64,000 nt of DNA. It comes from Azospirillum thermophilum. Its GTDB lineage: Bacteria; Pseudomonadota; Alphaproteobacteria; Azospirillales; Azospirillaceae. How positions within the stretch are numbered: the first letter of the stretch is position 1; the number at the start of each line of letters is the position of its first letter. The position numbers were made by a program, and so were the translations under genes. This document shows, piece by piece, positions 63,969-64,000 of this stretch. Location of the stretch: assembly GCF_003130795.1 (NCBI RefSeq), contig NZ_CP029353.1:628501-692500 (forward strand), written 5' to 3'. The notes under the pieces are model-generated. The model was given only the letters and a program-made list of their open reading frames with translations. It was not told where the DNA came from and did not search any database.

Positions 63969-64000
63969 CCTCCCGCCCGCTCTTGCTGCGAGGAGGCCCG

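Overview
The window looks like chromosome or chromid sequence from an alphaproteobacterium of the Azospirillum type (Rhodospirillales). By eye it is roughly 70% G+C, with extreme third-position GC bias that produces long shadow frames on every strand. Gene content fits too: a CbrA-like transporter/kinase, YejABEF, an LpxR-like lipid A deacylase, DUF1127, and many two-component genes. This assignment is an inference; there is no rRNA in the window.

Layout. 1-5.4 kb: two secreted proteins of unknown function, a ribbon-helix-helix regulator, a HAD hydrolase, a glycosyltransferase, an alpha/beta hydrolase and tRNA-Ser(GGA). 5.6-9.4 kb: an esterase-like autotransporter and a ParA-type ATPase with a C-terminal membrane helix. 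9.5-13.7 kb is the most striking region: four overlapping genes encoding a Nif11-like leader fused to 56 tandem X-P-A-x-A pentapeptides, a YcaO enzyme, a TfuA protein and a ThiS/MoaD-like sulfur carrier. I read this as a peptide-thioamidation (RiPP) operon with an unusually long, cysteine-free repeat core. 13.7-23.2 kb: two signalling operons on the minus strand. One has a REC-PAS kinase, a second kinase split by a one-base frameshift, and a receiver protein. The other has a receiver, a degenerate kinase fused to a DnaQ-type exonuclease, a small membrane protein and a CbrA-like SLC5-kinase.

23.4-37.3 kb is mostly housekeeping and envelope genes: SPOR protein, TatA, YciB/IspZ, LpxR, AMP nucleosidase, HupE/UreJ, a TAXI binding protein, GST, leucyl aminopeptidase, an isolated fliG, MarR, GhrA and RluE. 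37.3-45 kb: a yejABEF peptide ABC importer with two divergent yejA paralogues. 45.3-52.1 kb: acyl-CoA ligase, 2TM protein, acylphosphatase, unknowns, a hotdog thioesterase, and thiO-thiS-thiG under a TPP riboswitch. 52.2-58.7 kb: mgtE, a STAS protein, tRNA-Leu(GAG), lipB and three or four proteins of unknown function. 58.8-60.15 kb: an intact ISAs1-family insertion sequence with 10-bp target duplications, inserted just upstream of an OmpR-type response regulator. The right end holds an HCCA isomerase, an ion channel, a LysR regulator and a DUF1127 protein.

How the parts may connect: the ThiS-like carrier at 13.4 kb is distinct from the canonical ThiS at 50.6 kb, and neither has a ThiF/MoeB activating enzyme nearby, so an activator elsewhere in the genome would have to serve both. 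Genes packed with 1-8 bp overlaps (the YcaO operon, both kinase operons, yejBE, thiOSG) are probably translationally coupled.
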